A stretch of DNA of 64,000 nucleotides from Eubacterium sp. AF22-8LB. GTDB taxonomy: Bacteria; Bacillota_I; Bacilli_A; Erysipelotrichales; Erysipelotrichaceae. Numbering within the stretch: position 1 is the first letter of the stretch; each line of letters begins with the position of its first letter. The translations under genes and the position numbers were made by a program. Under the pieces are notes generated by a model, which was not told the DNA's origin, ran no database searches, and worked only from the letters and a program-made list of their open reading frames with translations. This document shows, one piece after another, positions 1 to 7,369 of this stretch. The stretch spans positions 24,234-88,233 of the forward strand of contig NZ_QRVI01000007.1 in assembly GCF_003458715.1 (NCBI RefSeq), given 5' to 3'.

Positions 1-413
1 TGCACTAGGATACGTACAATTTCCGCAAATCCCAAAGTCGCAATCGCCAAATAATCCCCTTTCAAACGCAATGTTGGAATAGAGACAATCAAAGCTACAA
101 TGGTTGAAAGTACAAAGCCAAGCAATACTCCAATAACTAAGCCCGTCATATTTGGCATCATTTTTACCATAATACCAGCACAATAAGCTCCAATACACAT
201 AAATCCAGCATGTCCTAATGAAAACTGGCCACATACACCAATAACTAAATTTAACGAAACAGCTAAAATAATATTAATAAAAATATTATACAAAGTAATC
301 GCATAGTAAGATCCAATAATTCCAACTTTCATTAAAATGGTTAGAACTACAAAAGATACAATAGAAAGTAAAAGCCAAGCAAGATTTGCCTTATTCAATA
401 ATTCTTTACGCAT
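1..413 (-). CDS. livM: Branched-chain amino acid ABC transporter permease LivM (partial)
   Basis: This is the N-terminal ~137 residues of a LivM-type inner-membrane permease; the 3' part lies beyond the window edge. The reading frame starts at an ATG at 413, four bases after the livH stop. A ribosome binding site (AGAAGGTG) lies inside the end of livH. Visible family features are hydrophobic helices and the stretches NLVIGVCGQFSLGHAGF and GDYLAIATLGFAEIVRIL, typical of LivM. It should pair with LivH to form the channel of a leucine/isoleucine/valine (or general amino acid) uptake system fed by the LivK lipoprotein. The LivG/LivF ATPases presumably follow outside the window. Confidence 0.93.
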   Translation of the reverse strand, partial: MRKELLNKANLAWLLLSIVSFVVLTILMKVGIIGSYYAITLYNIFINIILAVSLNLVIGVCGQFSLGHAGFMCIGAYCAGIMVKMMPNMTGLVIGVLLGFVLSTIVALIVSIPTLRLKGDYLAIATLGFAEIVRILV

Positions 414-416
414 GAC

Positions 417-1295
417 TTACACCTTCTCTCTAACGTTTTTACCTAATAAACCAGCTGGTTTTAAAATCAAAATCAAAATCAATATAATGTAGACAATCGC
501 ATCTTTATATAATGAGCTTCCATAAGCAGTAACCATTGTTTCGGCAATCCCAATAAATAAACCACCAATCATAGCACCTGGAATACTTCCAATACCACCA
601 AATACAGCAGCAATAAATGCTTTTAACCCTGGAGTCATCCCCATTAATGGATTAATTGAATTATAGTAGATACCTACTAATACGCCGGCAACACCTGCTA
701 AAGCAGATCCTAATAAGAATGTAAATGAAATTGTTTTATCTACATCGATTCCCATTAAACGAGCTGCATCTTCATCTACACTAACAGCACGCATGGCACG
801 GCCCATTTTTGTTTTTTGAACAATGAACTGTAATACAACCATTAAAACAACGGTAATCACAAAAATATAAACTTGCTGCATCGTAATTGTGACAGGTCCT
901 AAATGAAATGATGCACTTGTTAATAATTTAGGATAAGTTCTTACTTCACTACCCATGATATATTGTGTTGCATACTCCAAGACATAACTTACACCAATTG
1001 CTGTAATCAATGCGGTAATTCGAGTCGCATGACGAAGTGGCTTGTATGCGATGCGCTCAATCAATACACCTACAACACCACAAAAAATCATTGAAATTAA
1101 TAGTGCAGGAATAAACCCTAAACCACAATATGTTGTTATTAGAAATGCACAATAAGCTCCTAACATATAGATATCTCCATGTGCAAAGTTGATCAATTTA
1201 ATAATTCCATAAACCATGGTATATCCTAAGGCAATCAATGCGTAAATACTTCCTAAGGATAGACCATTGACTAGTTGTTGTAAAAAAGCTGTCAT
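417..1295 (-). CDS. livH: Branched-chain amino acid ABC transporter permease LivH
   Basis: 292-residue integral membrane permease of the high-affinity branched-chain amino acid transporter. The N-terminus (QLVNGLSLGSIYALIALGY) and the segment YGIIKLINFAHGDIYMLGAY are hallmark LivH sequences. About eight hydrophobic helices follow, and the length is normal for the family. A strong ribosome binding site (AAGGAGG, 5 nt before ATG) sets the start. It sits between livK and livM. A terminator-like hairpin separates it from livK, so it is probably expressed at a lower level than the binding protein. Confidence 0.95.
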   Translation of the reverse strand: MTAFLQQLVNGLSLGSIYALIALGYTMVYGIIKLINFAHGDIYMLGAYCAFLITTYCGLGFIPALLISMIFCGVVGVLIERIAYKPLRHATRITALITAIGVSYVLEYATQYIMGSEVRTYPKLLTSASFHLGPVTITMQQVYIFVITVVLMVVLQFIVQKTKMGRAMRAVSVDEDAARLMGIDVDKTISFTFLLGSALAGVAGVLVGIYYNSINPLMGMTPGLKAFIAAVFGGIGSIPGAMIGGLFIGIAETMVTAYGSSLYKDAIVYIILILILILKPAGLLGKNVREKV

Positions 1296-1310
1296 ACTAA
1301 CCTCCTTATT

Positions 1311-1336
1311 AAAAAAGAGGGGGAATTGTTCCCCCT
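1311..1336 (-). terminator. Attenuating terminator hairpin between livK and livH
   Basis: On the minus strand, an 8-bp G/C-rich stem (AGGGGGAA pairing with TTCCCCCT, 3-nt loop) is followed by C and six U. It has the form of an intrinsic terminator but lies inside the liv operon. Partial read-through would give abundant LivK and less LivH/LivM, a common arrangement for ABC binding proteins. The form is visible; the partial read-through is inferred. Confidence 0.75.
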
Positions 1337-1348
1337 TTGAACAAAGAC

Positions 1349-2521
1349 TTATTTATTTGGGTCTACTGAAACGGCTTCCGTTTGAACACCATCCACTAAG
1401 TTAACAACCAATACAGATTTCTTAGGTGAATGTGTTTTGTCAAAAGTAAATGAACCAGTTAAACCATCAAATTTAGTATCCGCAATTGCCTTTTGTAGAT
1501 CAGCACCAGTCTTACCTGATTTTTCCAAGGCTTGTAAACCTAAGTTTGTTGCATCGTAAGTTAATGCAGAGAACATATTTGGAGCTTCTCCATATTCTTT
1601 AGTATATGCATCTACAAATGCTGTTAAATCATCACTTGCATTGACTGTAGTATAGGCAGTTGAATAGTAGCAGTTATTCAAATTTTCTTTACCTGCAAGT
1701 TCTGCTAATTTTTCTGATTCAAAACCATCAGCACCTAAAATTGTACAATCCATACCAGCTTCACGAGCTTGTTTAATAATTAATCCAGCTTCTGAATAGT
1801 AACCAGCAATGAATAATACATCTGCACCTTTATCTTTTACTTTCGTGATGATACCGGCAAAGTCAGTATCTTTAGCGTTATAGCTTTCTGTAGCTACAAC
1901 TTCTCCACCCAAATCTTCAAATTTTTTTGTAAATACTTTAGTAAGATCCTTTCCATAATCACTAACTTCATTGATAATTACGGCTTTTTTCTTACCTAAG
2001 TTTTCATATCCAAATTTAGCCATTGCCTTACCTTGATATGAATCTTCAAAACAAATACGGAATGCATATTCATAAGGAGAATCCCCATTCATTGTTGCAT
2101 CGACCTGAGTAGCTGATGGTGAAATGACTGGAACTTGGTTTTGATCAGCTACTGGATATGTTGCGATAGAAGCACCTGAAGTTGCAGGTCCAACCACAAA
2201 GGCTACCCCATCTTCAGTCATCAATTTTGTAGCAGCTGAAGTAGATTCACTCGCATCTCCTTTATTGTCCATTTTGACAGCTTTAATTTTATATTTTGAA
2301 TCCTTATTTGCGTTATATTGTTTAATCGCAAGAGAAGCCCCTTTATACTCCGCTTGACCATAAGAAGCTACAGCACCCGATAATTCATAGTTCAAACCAA
2401 TTTTGACTGTATCTCCCTCTTTTAATTCTGTACTAGCAGTTCCACTTCCCGAACTACATCCGACTAACATGCTTAATGCGACAGCACTAGAAGCAAATGT
2501 TTTTAATAATTTACCTTTCAT
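1349..2521 (-). CDS. livK: Branched-chain amino acid ABC transporter substrate-binding lipoprotein
   Basis: 390-residue extracellular binding protein of the Leu/Ile/Val-binding type (periplasmic-binding type I fold, PF13458-like). The signal peptide ends in a lipobox LVGC, with lipidation expected at Cys22, followed by a Ser/Gly/Thr linker. Family features include VKIGLNYELSGAVASYGQ near the start of the mature domain, AATKLMTEDGVAFVVGPATS, and the middle stretch GADVLFIAGYYSEAGLI. It delivers substrate to LivHM. It is first in its operon, has a GGGAGG ribosome binding site, and is preceded by a good promoter overlapping a cre-like site and a repeat array. Confidence 0.95.
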   Translation of the reverse strand: MKGKLLKTFASSAVALSMLVGCSSGSGTASTELKEGDTVKIGLNYELSGAVASYGQAEYKGASLAIKQYNANKDSKYKIKAVKMDNKGDASESTSAATKLMTEDGVAFVVGPATSGASIATYPVADQNQVPVISPSATQVDATMNGDSPYEYAFRICFEDSYQGKAMAKFGYENLGKKKAVIINEVSDYGKDLTKVFTKKFEDLGGEVVATESYNAKDTDFAGIITKVKDKGADVLFIAGYYSEAGLIIKQAREAGMDCTILGADGFESEKLAELAGKENLNNCYYSTAYTTVNASDDLTAFVDAYTKEYGEAPNMFSALTYDATNLGLQALEKSGKTGADLQKAIADTKFDGLTGSFTFDKTHSPKKSVLVVNLVDGVQTEAVSVDPNK

Positions 2522-2550
2522 AATCTATACCTCCCTCGAATTGTACAGAT

Positions 2551-2579
2551 ATAATAACGCAAGCGGAAAACGTTTTCAA
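2551..2579 (-). promoter_or_regulatory. livK promoter
   Basis: On the minus strand TTGAAA (2574-2579) and TATTAT (2551-2556) are separated by exactly 17 nt, 30 nt upstream of the livK ATG. The -35 box and spacer overlap the cre-like palindrome. The assignment follows the sigma-A consensus only. Confidence 0.7.
2565..2578 (-). promoter_or_regulatory. cre-like catabolite response element overlapping the livK promoter
   Basis: The 14-mer TGAAAACGTTTTCC is a near-perfect palindrome centred on CG. It fits the CcpA operator pattern TGWAANCGNTNWCA at all but the last position. It covers the -35 box and part of the spacer, where a bound repressor would block transcription. No CcpA gene is in the window, so carbon control of amino acid uptake is an inference. 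Confidence 0.55.
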
Positions 2580-2585
2580 GTCTTT

Positions 2586-2633
2586 TTTACATTTTATTAC
2601 AATTAATTTTACATTTAGTTTTACATTTTACAT
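2586..2633. repeat. Phased array of TTTTACA-type repeats upstream of livK
   Basis: The element TTAC(A) starts at 2587, 2597, 2609, 2621 and 2628 within an A/T-only background. Spacings are 10, 12, 12 and 7 bp. Most copies read TTTTACATTT on the plus strand (AAATGTAAAA in the direction of livK). The array begins a few bases upstream of the livK -35 box and ends before the groEL terminator, so it sits where an activator site or UP-element would be. No known operator was recognised. Confidence 0.5.
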
Positions 2634-2657
2634 CATTTCCAAACTCTTTCTTTACAC

Positions 2658-2693
2658 AAAAAAAATAGCCAAAGTTTTTAAACTCTAGCTATT
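2658..2693 (-). terminator. Rho-independent terminator of groESL
   Basis: Just after the groEL stop, the minus strand forms AATAGC..AGTTT pairing with AACTTTGGCTATT. Three mismatches interrupt the stem, and a run of eight U follows. It ends the heat-shock operon before the liv promoter region. Confidence 0.75.
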
Positions 2694-2703
2694 CAATCAA
2701 CTA

Positions 2704-4317
2704 TTAATACATTCCCTGAGGCATTGCAGGTGCTGGTTCATCTTTATCGATTTTCGCAACTCCAGCCTCTGTTGTCAAGAACAATGCTGAAATACTTGAA
2801 GCATTCATTAATGCATTACGAGTTACCTTTGTAGGATCAATAATTCCTGATTCAATCATATCTACCCATTGACCATTTTTAGCATCAAATCCAACATTTT
2901 CACCGGCTTCTTTTTGTCTTTCAACAATTTCTTCACTGTTATATCCAGCATTATCGGCAATCTGTGCGATTGGAGCTAGTAATGCATCAAATACAACCTT
3001 GATACCTTTTTGAACATCCACTACATCGGATTTAACTTCATCCTTCAAAGCCACATAAGCCTTAACTAAACAAGCTCCACCACCAACTACAATACCTTCA
3101 CTAACAGCAGCACGAGTTGAGTTTAATGCATCTTCAATACGTAGTTTCTTTTCTTTCAATTCACTTTCGGTTGCAGCACCCACTTTAATGATCGCAACAC
3201 CATTTGACAATTTACCTAAACGCTCTGCCATACGTTTCTTATCATAATCACTTGTAGTGTTTTCCATTTGCGCTTCAATTTCGGCTACACGAGCAGCCAC
3301 TTCTTCTTTACTTCCAGCTCCACCAATCATTGTTGTATTATCTTTTGTGACAACAATCTTTTTAACGGTACCCAAATCAGATAACTGCATATCTTTTAAT
3401 TCCATATTCAAATCTTTTGAATAGAATTTAGCACCTGTCATAATCGCAATATCTTGCAACATTTCTTTTTGGTTGTCACCAAAGCCTGGAGCTTTAGTCG
3501 CAACTACATTGAATGTTCCACGAAGTTTATTTAATGCCAAAGTAGAAACTACTTCATTTTCTAAATCTTCCGCAATAATCAATAGCGCACGATTTGCCTG
3601 AACCAATTGTTCAAGTAAAGGCAAGATTTCCTGAATATTTGTGATCTTTTGATCTGTGACTAAAACATAAGCATTTTCCATGGTTGCTTCCATCTTTTCA
3701 CGATCACTAACCATATATGGAGAAACATAGCCCTTGTCATACTGCATACCTTCACTGATTTCAAGCTCAGTTTCAAATCCCTTAGAATCATCTGTTGAAA
3801 TCACACCATCGCGTCCAACCTTTTCCATCGCATTCGCAATGATTTGACCAATTTCTTCAGAACCAGACGAAATTGTTGCTACATTGGCAATATCTTTACT
3901 GCTTTCTACTTTTTTAGACACAGACAAGATATATTCACTTACAGCCTTAGCTGCTTTTTCGATACCTTCACGCATCAATACTGGATTAGCGCCACGATCG
4001 ACTTGGCGTAAGCCATTTTCAATCATACTTTGAGCTAAAATGGTAGCTGTTGTTGTTCCATCACCAGCTGTATCATTTGTCTTATTGGCAACTTCATACA
4101 CCAATTTAGCACCCATGTTTTCAAACTTATCTTCCAATTCAATTTCTTTGGCAATGCTTACACCATCATTTGTGATCAATGGTGATCCATATTCCTTTTC
4201 AAGAACAACATTACGTCCTTTAGGACCTAAAGTAACACGAACCGCATTTGCTAATGTGTTAACACCTCTTAACATTGATTCGCGAGCATCTTTTGAAAAA
4301 CGTACTTCTTTAGCCAT
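2704..4317 (-). CDS. groEL: Chaperonin GroEL (Hsp60)
   Basis: ATP-dependent 14-mer chaperonin, about 537 residues, normal length. Diagnostic stretches are MAKEVRFSKDAR at the start, TLGPKGRNVVLEK, NDGVSIAKEI, the ATP-site motif NDTAGDGTTTATILAQ, and GIVVGGGACLV. The start at MAKEV is chosen by family precedent; a second in-frame ATG lies one codon upstream, and both are served by AGGAGG. The C-terminus ends PAMPQGMY, without the GGM-repeat tail seen in many GroELs. It follows groES by 16 nt in one operon controlled by CIRCE/HrcA. Confidence 0.98.
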   Translation of the reverse strand: MAKEVRFSKDARESMLRGVNTLANAVRVTLGPKGRNVVLEKEYGSPLITNDGVSIAKEIELEDKFENMGAKLVYEVANKTNDTAGDGTTTATILAQSMIENGLRQVDRGANPVLMREGIEKAAKAVSEYILSVSKKVESSKDIANVATISSGSEEIGQIIANAMEKVGRDGVISTDDSKGFETELEISEGMQYDKGYVSPYMVSDREKMEATMENAYVLVTDQKITNIQEILPLLEQLVQANRALLIIAEDLENEVVSTLALNKLRGTFNVVATKAPGFGDNQKEMLQDIAIMTGAKFYSKDLNMELKDMQLSDLGTVKKIVVTKDNTTMIGGAGSKEEVAARVAEIEAQMENTTSDYDKKRMAERLGKLSNGVAIIKVGAATESELKEKKLRIEDALNSTRAAVSEGIVVGGGACLVKAYVALKDEVKSDVVDVQKGIKVVFDALLAPIAQIADNAGYNSEEIVERQKEAGENVGFDAKNGQWVDMIESGIIDPTKVTRNALMNASSISALFLTTEAGVAKIDKDEPAPAMPQGMY

Positions 4318-4333
4318 CATTCATTACCTCCTA

Positions 4334-4594
4334 CTACTTACTAACTGCAATGATATCTTCATCTTTAATAACGATAAATTCTTCATCGTCAACTTTCATT
4401 GTAGTTCCTGAATATTCTTTATATAAAACTTTATCACCACAAGCATATCCAGCATCTTTAACGTCAGCTCCAATACTTGCGACAACAGCCAATTTTGACT
4501 TTTCTTTACCACTCGTTAAAATAATTCCACTTGCGGTTGTTTTCTCTTCTTTTTCTTTCTTTAATAAAACATAATCATGTAAAGGTTGTAACAT
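4334..4594 (-). CDS. groES: Co-chaperonin GroES
   Basis: 86-residue Hsp10 lid of the GroEL chamber. It begins MLQPLHDYVLLKKEKEEKTTASG, where TASGIIL lies in the mobile loop that docks on GroEL. It continues with the conserved GDKVLYKEYSGT and ends EEFIVIKDEDIIAV. The ribosome binding site GGAGGA lies just upstream. It is first in groES-groEL. Two CIRCE operators and a consensus -10 box lie within the 90 bp upstream, so HrcA control is expected. Confidence 0.97.
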   Translation of the reverse strand: MLQPLHDYVLLKKEKEEKTTASGIILTSGKEKSKLAVVASIGADVKDAGYACGDKVLYKEYSGTTMKVDDEEFIVIKDEDIIAVSK

Positions 4595-4608
4595 AATTCA
4601 TCCTCCTT

Positions 4609-4635
4609 TTAGCACTTAACTGTTCTAACTGCTAA
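4609..4635 (-). promoter_or_regulatory. CIRCE operator 1 (HrcA site)
   Basis: Inverted repeat TTAGCACTT-N9-AACTGCTAA, one mismatch between the arms, matching the CIRCE form TTAGCACTC-N9-GAGTGCTAA. It lies between the groES promoter and its ribosome binding site, so it is within the transcribed leader. Confidence 0.85.
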
Positions 4636-4640
4636 ATACT

Positions 4641-4668
4641 ATTATACTCATTTTTAGCACTTATGCAA
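4641..4668 (-). promoter_or_regulatory. groES promoter
   Basis: On the minus strand TTGCAT (4663-4668) and TATAAT (4641-4646) are 16 nt apart. The -35 box lies inside CIRCE 2 and the -10 box lies between the two CIRCE elements, which is a well-placed arrangement for HrcA repression. Confidence 0.75.
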
Positions 4669-4680
4669 CAAGTTTGCTAA
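4654..4680 (-). promoter_or_regulatory. CIRCE operator 2 (HrcA site)
   Basis: A second 9-9-9 element, TTAGCACTT-N9-GTTTGCTAA, 18 bp upstream of CIRCE 1 and overlapping the -35 box. The 3' arm is more degenerate than in CIRCE 1 (two mismatches between arms). Confidence 0.75.
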
Positions 4681-4690
4681 ATTTTAACAA

Positions 4691-4722
4691 AAAGAAAATA
4701 TGGCGAGGATTACTCGCCATAT
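4691..4722 (-). terminator. Terminator of the ATP synthase operon
   Basis: On the minus strand ATATGGCGAG and CTCGCCATAT form a perfect 10-bp stem with a 5-nt loop, followed by TTTCTTTTTG. The 5' arm overlaps the last codons and stop of atpC. Confidence 0.85.
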
Positions 4723-5105
4723 ACATGAATTCTATTTATTGCTCTTTCCAATGATAATTGAGCTCTTTTTAGATTCGTATTTGAATCTTTTTTCTCTAAA
4801 CGCGCCTTAGCACGCTCCATTGATTTTTTTGCACGCTCAAGGTCAATATCCTTTTTACCCTCGATCGCATCAGCTAGAATCATACCTTCGTTTTTGTTGA
4901 ACTGTAAAAAGCCACCAGAAATCGCATAAATTTCTTCTTCATCATTTTCATTCTTTAAAACAAGCTTACAAGGAACTAAAGATGCAAAGATAGGCATGTG
5001 ATTCGGTAAAATTGTCGTTTCTCCAACAACCGTCTTTACATGAATACTCTTGACTTCCTGCTTTAAATATTCGCCTTTTGGTGTTACTACTTTAAAAGCA
5101 ATCAT
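4710..5105 (-). CDS. atpC: F1Fo ATP synthase epsilon subunit
   Basis: 131 residues; central-stalk regulatory subunit. The N-terminal beta-sandwich is recognisable (FKVVTPKGEYLKQEVKSIHV, GETTILPNHMPIFASLVPC) and so is the C-terminal helical hairpin (RAKKSMERAKARLEK). Normal length. It is the last gene of the operon and starts 2 nt after the atpD stop. The operon terminator begins inside its final codons. Confidence 0.96.
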   Translation of the reverse strand: MIAFKVVTPKGEYLKQEVKSIHVKTVVGETTILPNHMPIFASLVPCKLVLKNENDEEEIYAISGGFLQFNKNEGMILADAIEGKKDIDLERAKKSMERAKARLEKKDSNTNLKRAQLSLERAINRIHVYGE

Positions 5106-5107
5106 GA

Positions 5108-6508
5108 CTATTCACCAGCCATTTTTTTAGCTTTTTCCTGTGCTTCTTCAATTGTTCCAACAAACATAAATGCTTGTTCAGGAAGATCATCAAATTCACC
5201 AGCTAGTAAGCGTTCAAAACTACGAATTGTATCTTCCAAAGGTACATATTTTCCTGGAATACCAGAGAATACTTCGGCTACGTTAAATGGTTGAGACAAG
5301 AAGTTACGTACACGACGTGCACGGTTTACGATTTTCTTATCTTCTTCACTTAATTCATCCATACCTAAGATGGCAATGATATCTTGTAAATCTTTATATC
5401 TCTGTAAAATATTCTGAACACCACGAGCAACCTTATAATGCTTTTCACCAACTACAAGTGGATCCAAGATACGAGAACTAGATTCAAGTGGATCTACGGC
5501 TGGATAAATACCTAATGCCGCAATATCACGGTCCAATACTGTCTTTGCATCCAAGTGAGAGAAGGTTGTGGCTGGAGCTGGGTCAGTCAAGTCATCTGCA
5601 GGCACATAAATAGCCTGTACAGAAGTGATAGAACCATCCTTTGTTGATGTGATTCTTTCTTGTAACTGTCCCATTTCTGTAGCTAATGTAGGTTGGTATC
5701 CAACGGCACTAGGAACACGTCCTAATAAGGCACTTACCTCAGATCCTGCCTGTGTAAAACGGAAGATATTATCAATAAATAACAATACGTCCTGGTGTTC
5801 TACATCACGGAAATATTCTGCCATTGTAAGACCTGTTAATCCTACACGCATTCTAGCTCCTGGACTTTCATTCATCTGTCCATAAACCAATACCGTTTTA
5901 TCTAATACGCCGCTGTCTTTCATCTCGTGATACATATCATTTCCTTCACGAGTTCTTTCTCCAACACCTACTACGACTGATTTTCCACCATGTTCTTTCG
6001 CAATATTGTGGATCAATTCCTGAATCAATACGGTTTTACCTACTCCGGCACCACCGAATAATCCAATCTTACCACCCTTAGCGTATGGACATAGTAAGTC
6101 GATAACTTTAATACCCGTTTCTAATGGTTCACTAGTTGTACTTTGTTCATCAAATGCAGGTGCTTTTCTATGAATTGGCATAGTATCTGCATCTACATCT
6201 CCTAACCCATCAATTGGCTTACCCAATACGTTAAACATACGACCTAATACATTTTCTCCAACAGGAGCTTGAATTGGTTTTCCTGTATCAATGGCATTCA
6301 TACCACGTACTAAACCATCAGTACTTCCCATCGCAATACAACGTACTCGATCGGCACCAATATCTTGTTCGACTTCTACAATTAGATTTTCTTCATTTGG
6401 GCGTTCAATTTCAATTGCCGTTAATAAATCTGGTAAATTATTCTGTGAAAATTGAATATCAACAACCGGACCAATGATCTCAACGACTTTTCCAATATTT
6501 TGACTCAT
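5108..6508 (-). CDS. atpD: F1Fo ATP synthase beta subunit (catalytic)
   Basis: 466-residue catalytic subunit. The Walker A motif is GGAGVGKT in the stretch KIGLFGGAGVGKTVLIQELI. The catalytic Glu lies in GVGERTREGND, and the Walker B region is VLLFIDNIFRFTQAGSEVSAL. The signature PAVDPLESSSR is present. It hydrolyses or synthesises ATP at the alpha/beta interfaces while gamma rotates. Gene order G-D-C is standard, and GGAGG-type ribosome binding precedes the ATG. Confidence 0.98.
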   Translation of the reverse strand: MSQNIGKVVEIIGPVVDIQFSQNNLPDLLTAIEIERPNEENLIVEVEQDIGADRVRCIAMGSTDGLVRGMNAIDTGKPIQAPVGENVLGRMFNVLGKPIDGLGDVDADTMPIHRKAPAFDEQSTTSEPLETGIKVIDLLCPYAKGGKIGLFGGAGVGKTVLIQELIHNIAKEHGGKSVVVGVGERTREGNDMYHEMKDSGVLDKTVLVYGQMNESPGARMRVGLTGLTMAEYFRDVEHQDVLLFIDNIFRFTQAGSEVSALLGRVPSAVGYQPTLATEMGQLQERITSTKDGSITSVQAIYVPADDLTDPAPATTFSHLDAKTVLDRDIAALGIYPAVDPLESSSRILDPLVVGEKHYKVARGVQNILQRYKDLQDIIAILGMDELSEEDKKIVNRARRVRNFLSQPFNVAEVFSGIPGKYVPLEDTIRSFERLLAGEFDDLPEQAFMFVGTIEEAQEKAKKMAGE

Positions 6509-6520
6509 GTTTACCCTCCT

Positions 6521-7369
6521 TTATGAAAGTGCATTTGCACCACCGACAATTTCAGTGATTTCTTGCGTGATTGCACCTTGACGTACACGGTTATATGCAA
6601 GTTCAAGATCATTCTGCAATTGATCAGCATTGTCAGTTGCACTCTCCATTGCCATTCTTCGAGAGGCCTGCTCACTTGTTTTACTCTCTAAATAACGAGA
6701 GTATAAAATTGATTTTGTCACCATTGGAATCATGTTTTGAAGCATTGTTTCCTTATCTGGTTCAAAAATCATATCTGCATGTAAGCCCGATTTCTTTTCT
6801 TCCTGAGGCTTAGAAACAGGTAATACTGTTTCTAAAGTAGGAACGAATGTCAATGTGTTCTTATAGTGCGTATATAAAATTTGAATTTTTGAAATTTCTT
6901 TCTTTTCAAACAAGTCTAATGCATCCTGCATACATTTCGATAAAGCATTATATACATCATCCTCGTCAAGATCACTTAAAACATTTTTTACATTGTAGTT
7001 TCTTTTTGAAATCCATGCACCACCACGATTTCCAATCATTACTACATGATCCTTTTCAGAAAACTCATCCTGTATCATACGATATACATTGGCATTATAG
7101 CCTCCACAAAGTCCCATATCACTTGTGATCACAAAGATAAAGCTAGGCTTTCCTTGATTTTCATTCAAATATATTGAATCATTTCCAGCACTACGCAATA
7201 CCATTGTGAAAAGTTCCTGTAAGCCTTGTGCATAGCTACGGTTTTCTTCCATAATTTGTCTTTGTCTAGTTAATTTACTTGAAGCAATCAGCTGCATTGC
7301 TTTTGTGATTTTTTTGGTTGAACTAACGGAACTGATTCGAGCCTGGATTGCCTGTCTACTCTGTGCCAT
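6521..7369 (-). CDS. atpG: F1Fo ATP synthase gamma subunit
   Basis: 282-residue rotor subunit. It begins MAQSRQAIQARISSVSSTKKITKAM and ends TQEITEIVGGANAL, both family hallmarks (N- and C-terminal coiled-coil helices). I chose the ATG at 7369, which has AAGGG about 8 nt upstream, over an in-frame GTG three codons earlier. The gene overlaps the end of atpA by 14 nt, indicating translational coupling. Confidence 0.96.
   Translation of the reverse strand: MAQSRQAIQARISSVSSTKKITKAMQLIASSKLTRQRQIMEENRSYAQGLQELFTMVLRSAGNDSIYLNENQGKPSFIFVITSDMGLCGGYNANVYRMIQDEFSEKDHVVMIGNRGGAWISKRNYNVKNVLSDLDEDDVYNALSKCMQDALDLFEKKEISKIQILYTHYKNTLTFVPTLETVLPVSKPQEEKKSGLHADMIFEPDKETMLQNMIPMVTKSILYSRYLESKTSEQASRRMAMESATDNADQLQNDLELAYNRVRQGAITQEITEIVGGANALS

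Noticed and set aside
2586..2633. CRISPR-like or tandem satellite repeat
   Set aside because: Units are only 5-10 bp, A/T-only, and have no unique spacers. A regulatory array is more likely.
4040..4411. Plus-strand open frame opposite groEL/groES
   Set aside because: Antisense shadow of two well-conserved genes; no ribosome binding site or family resemblance. Other plus-strand frames opposite the atp and activase genes were dropped for the same reason.
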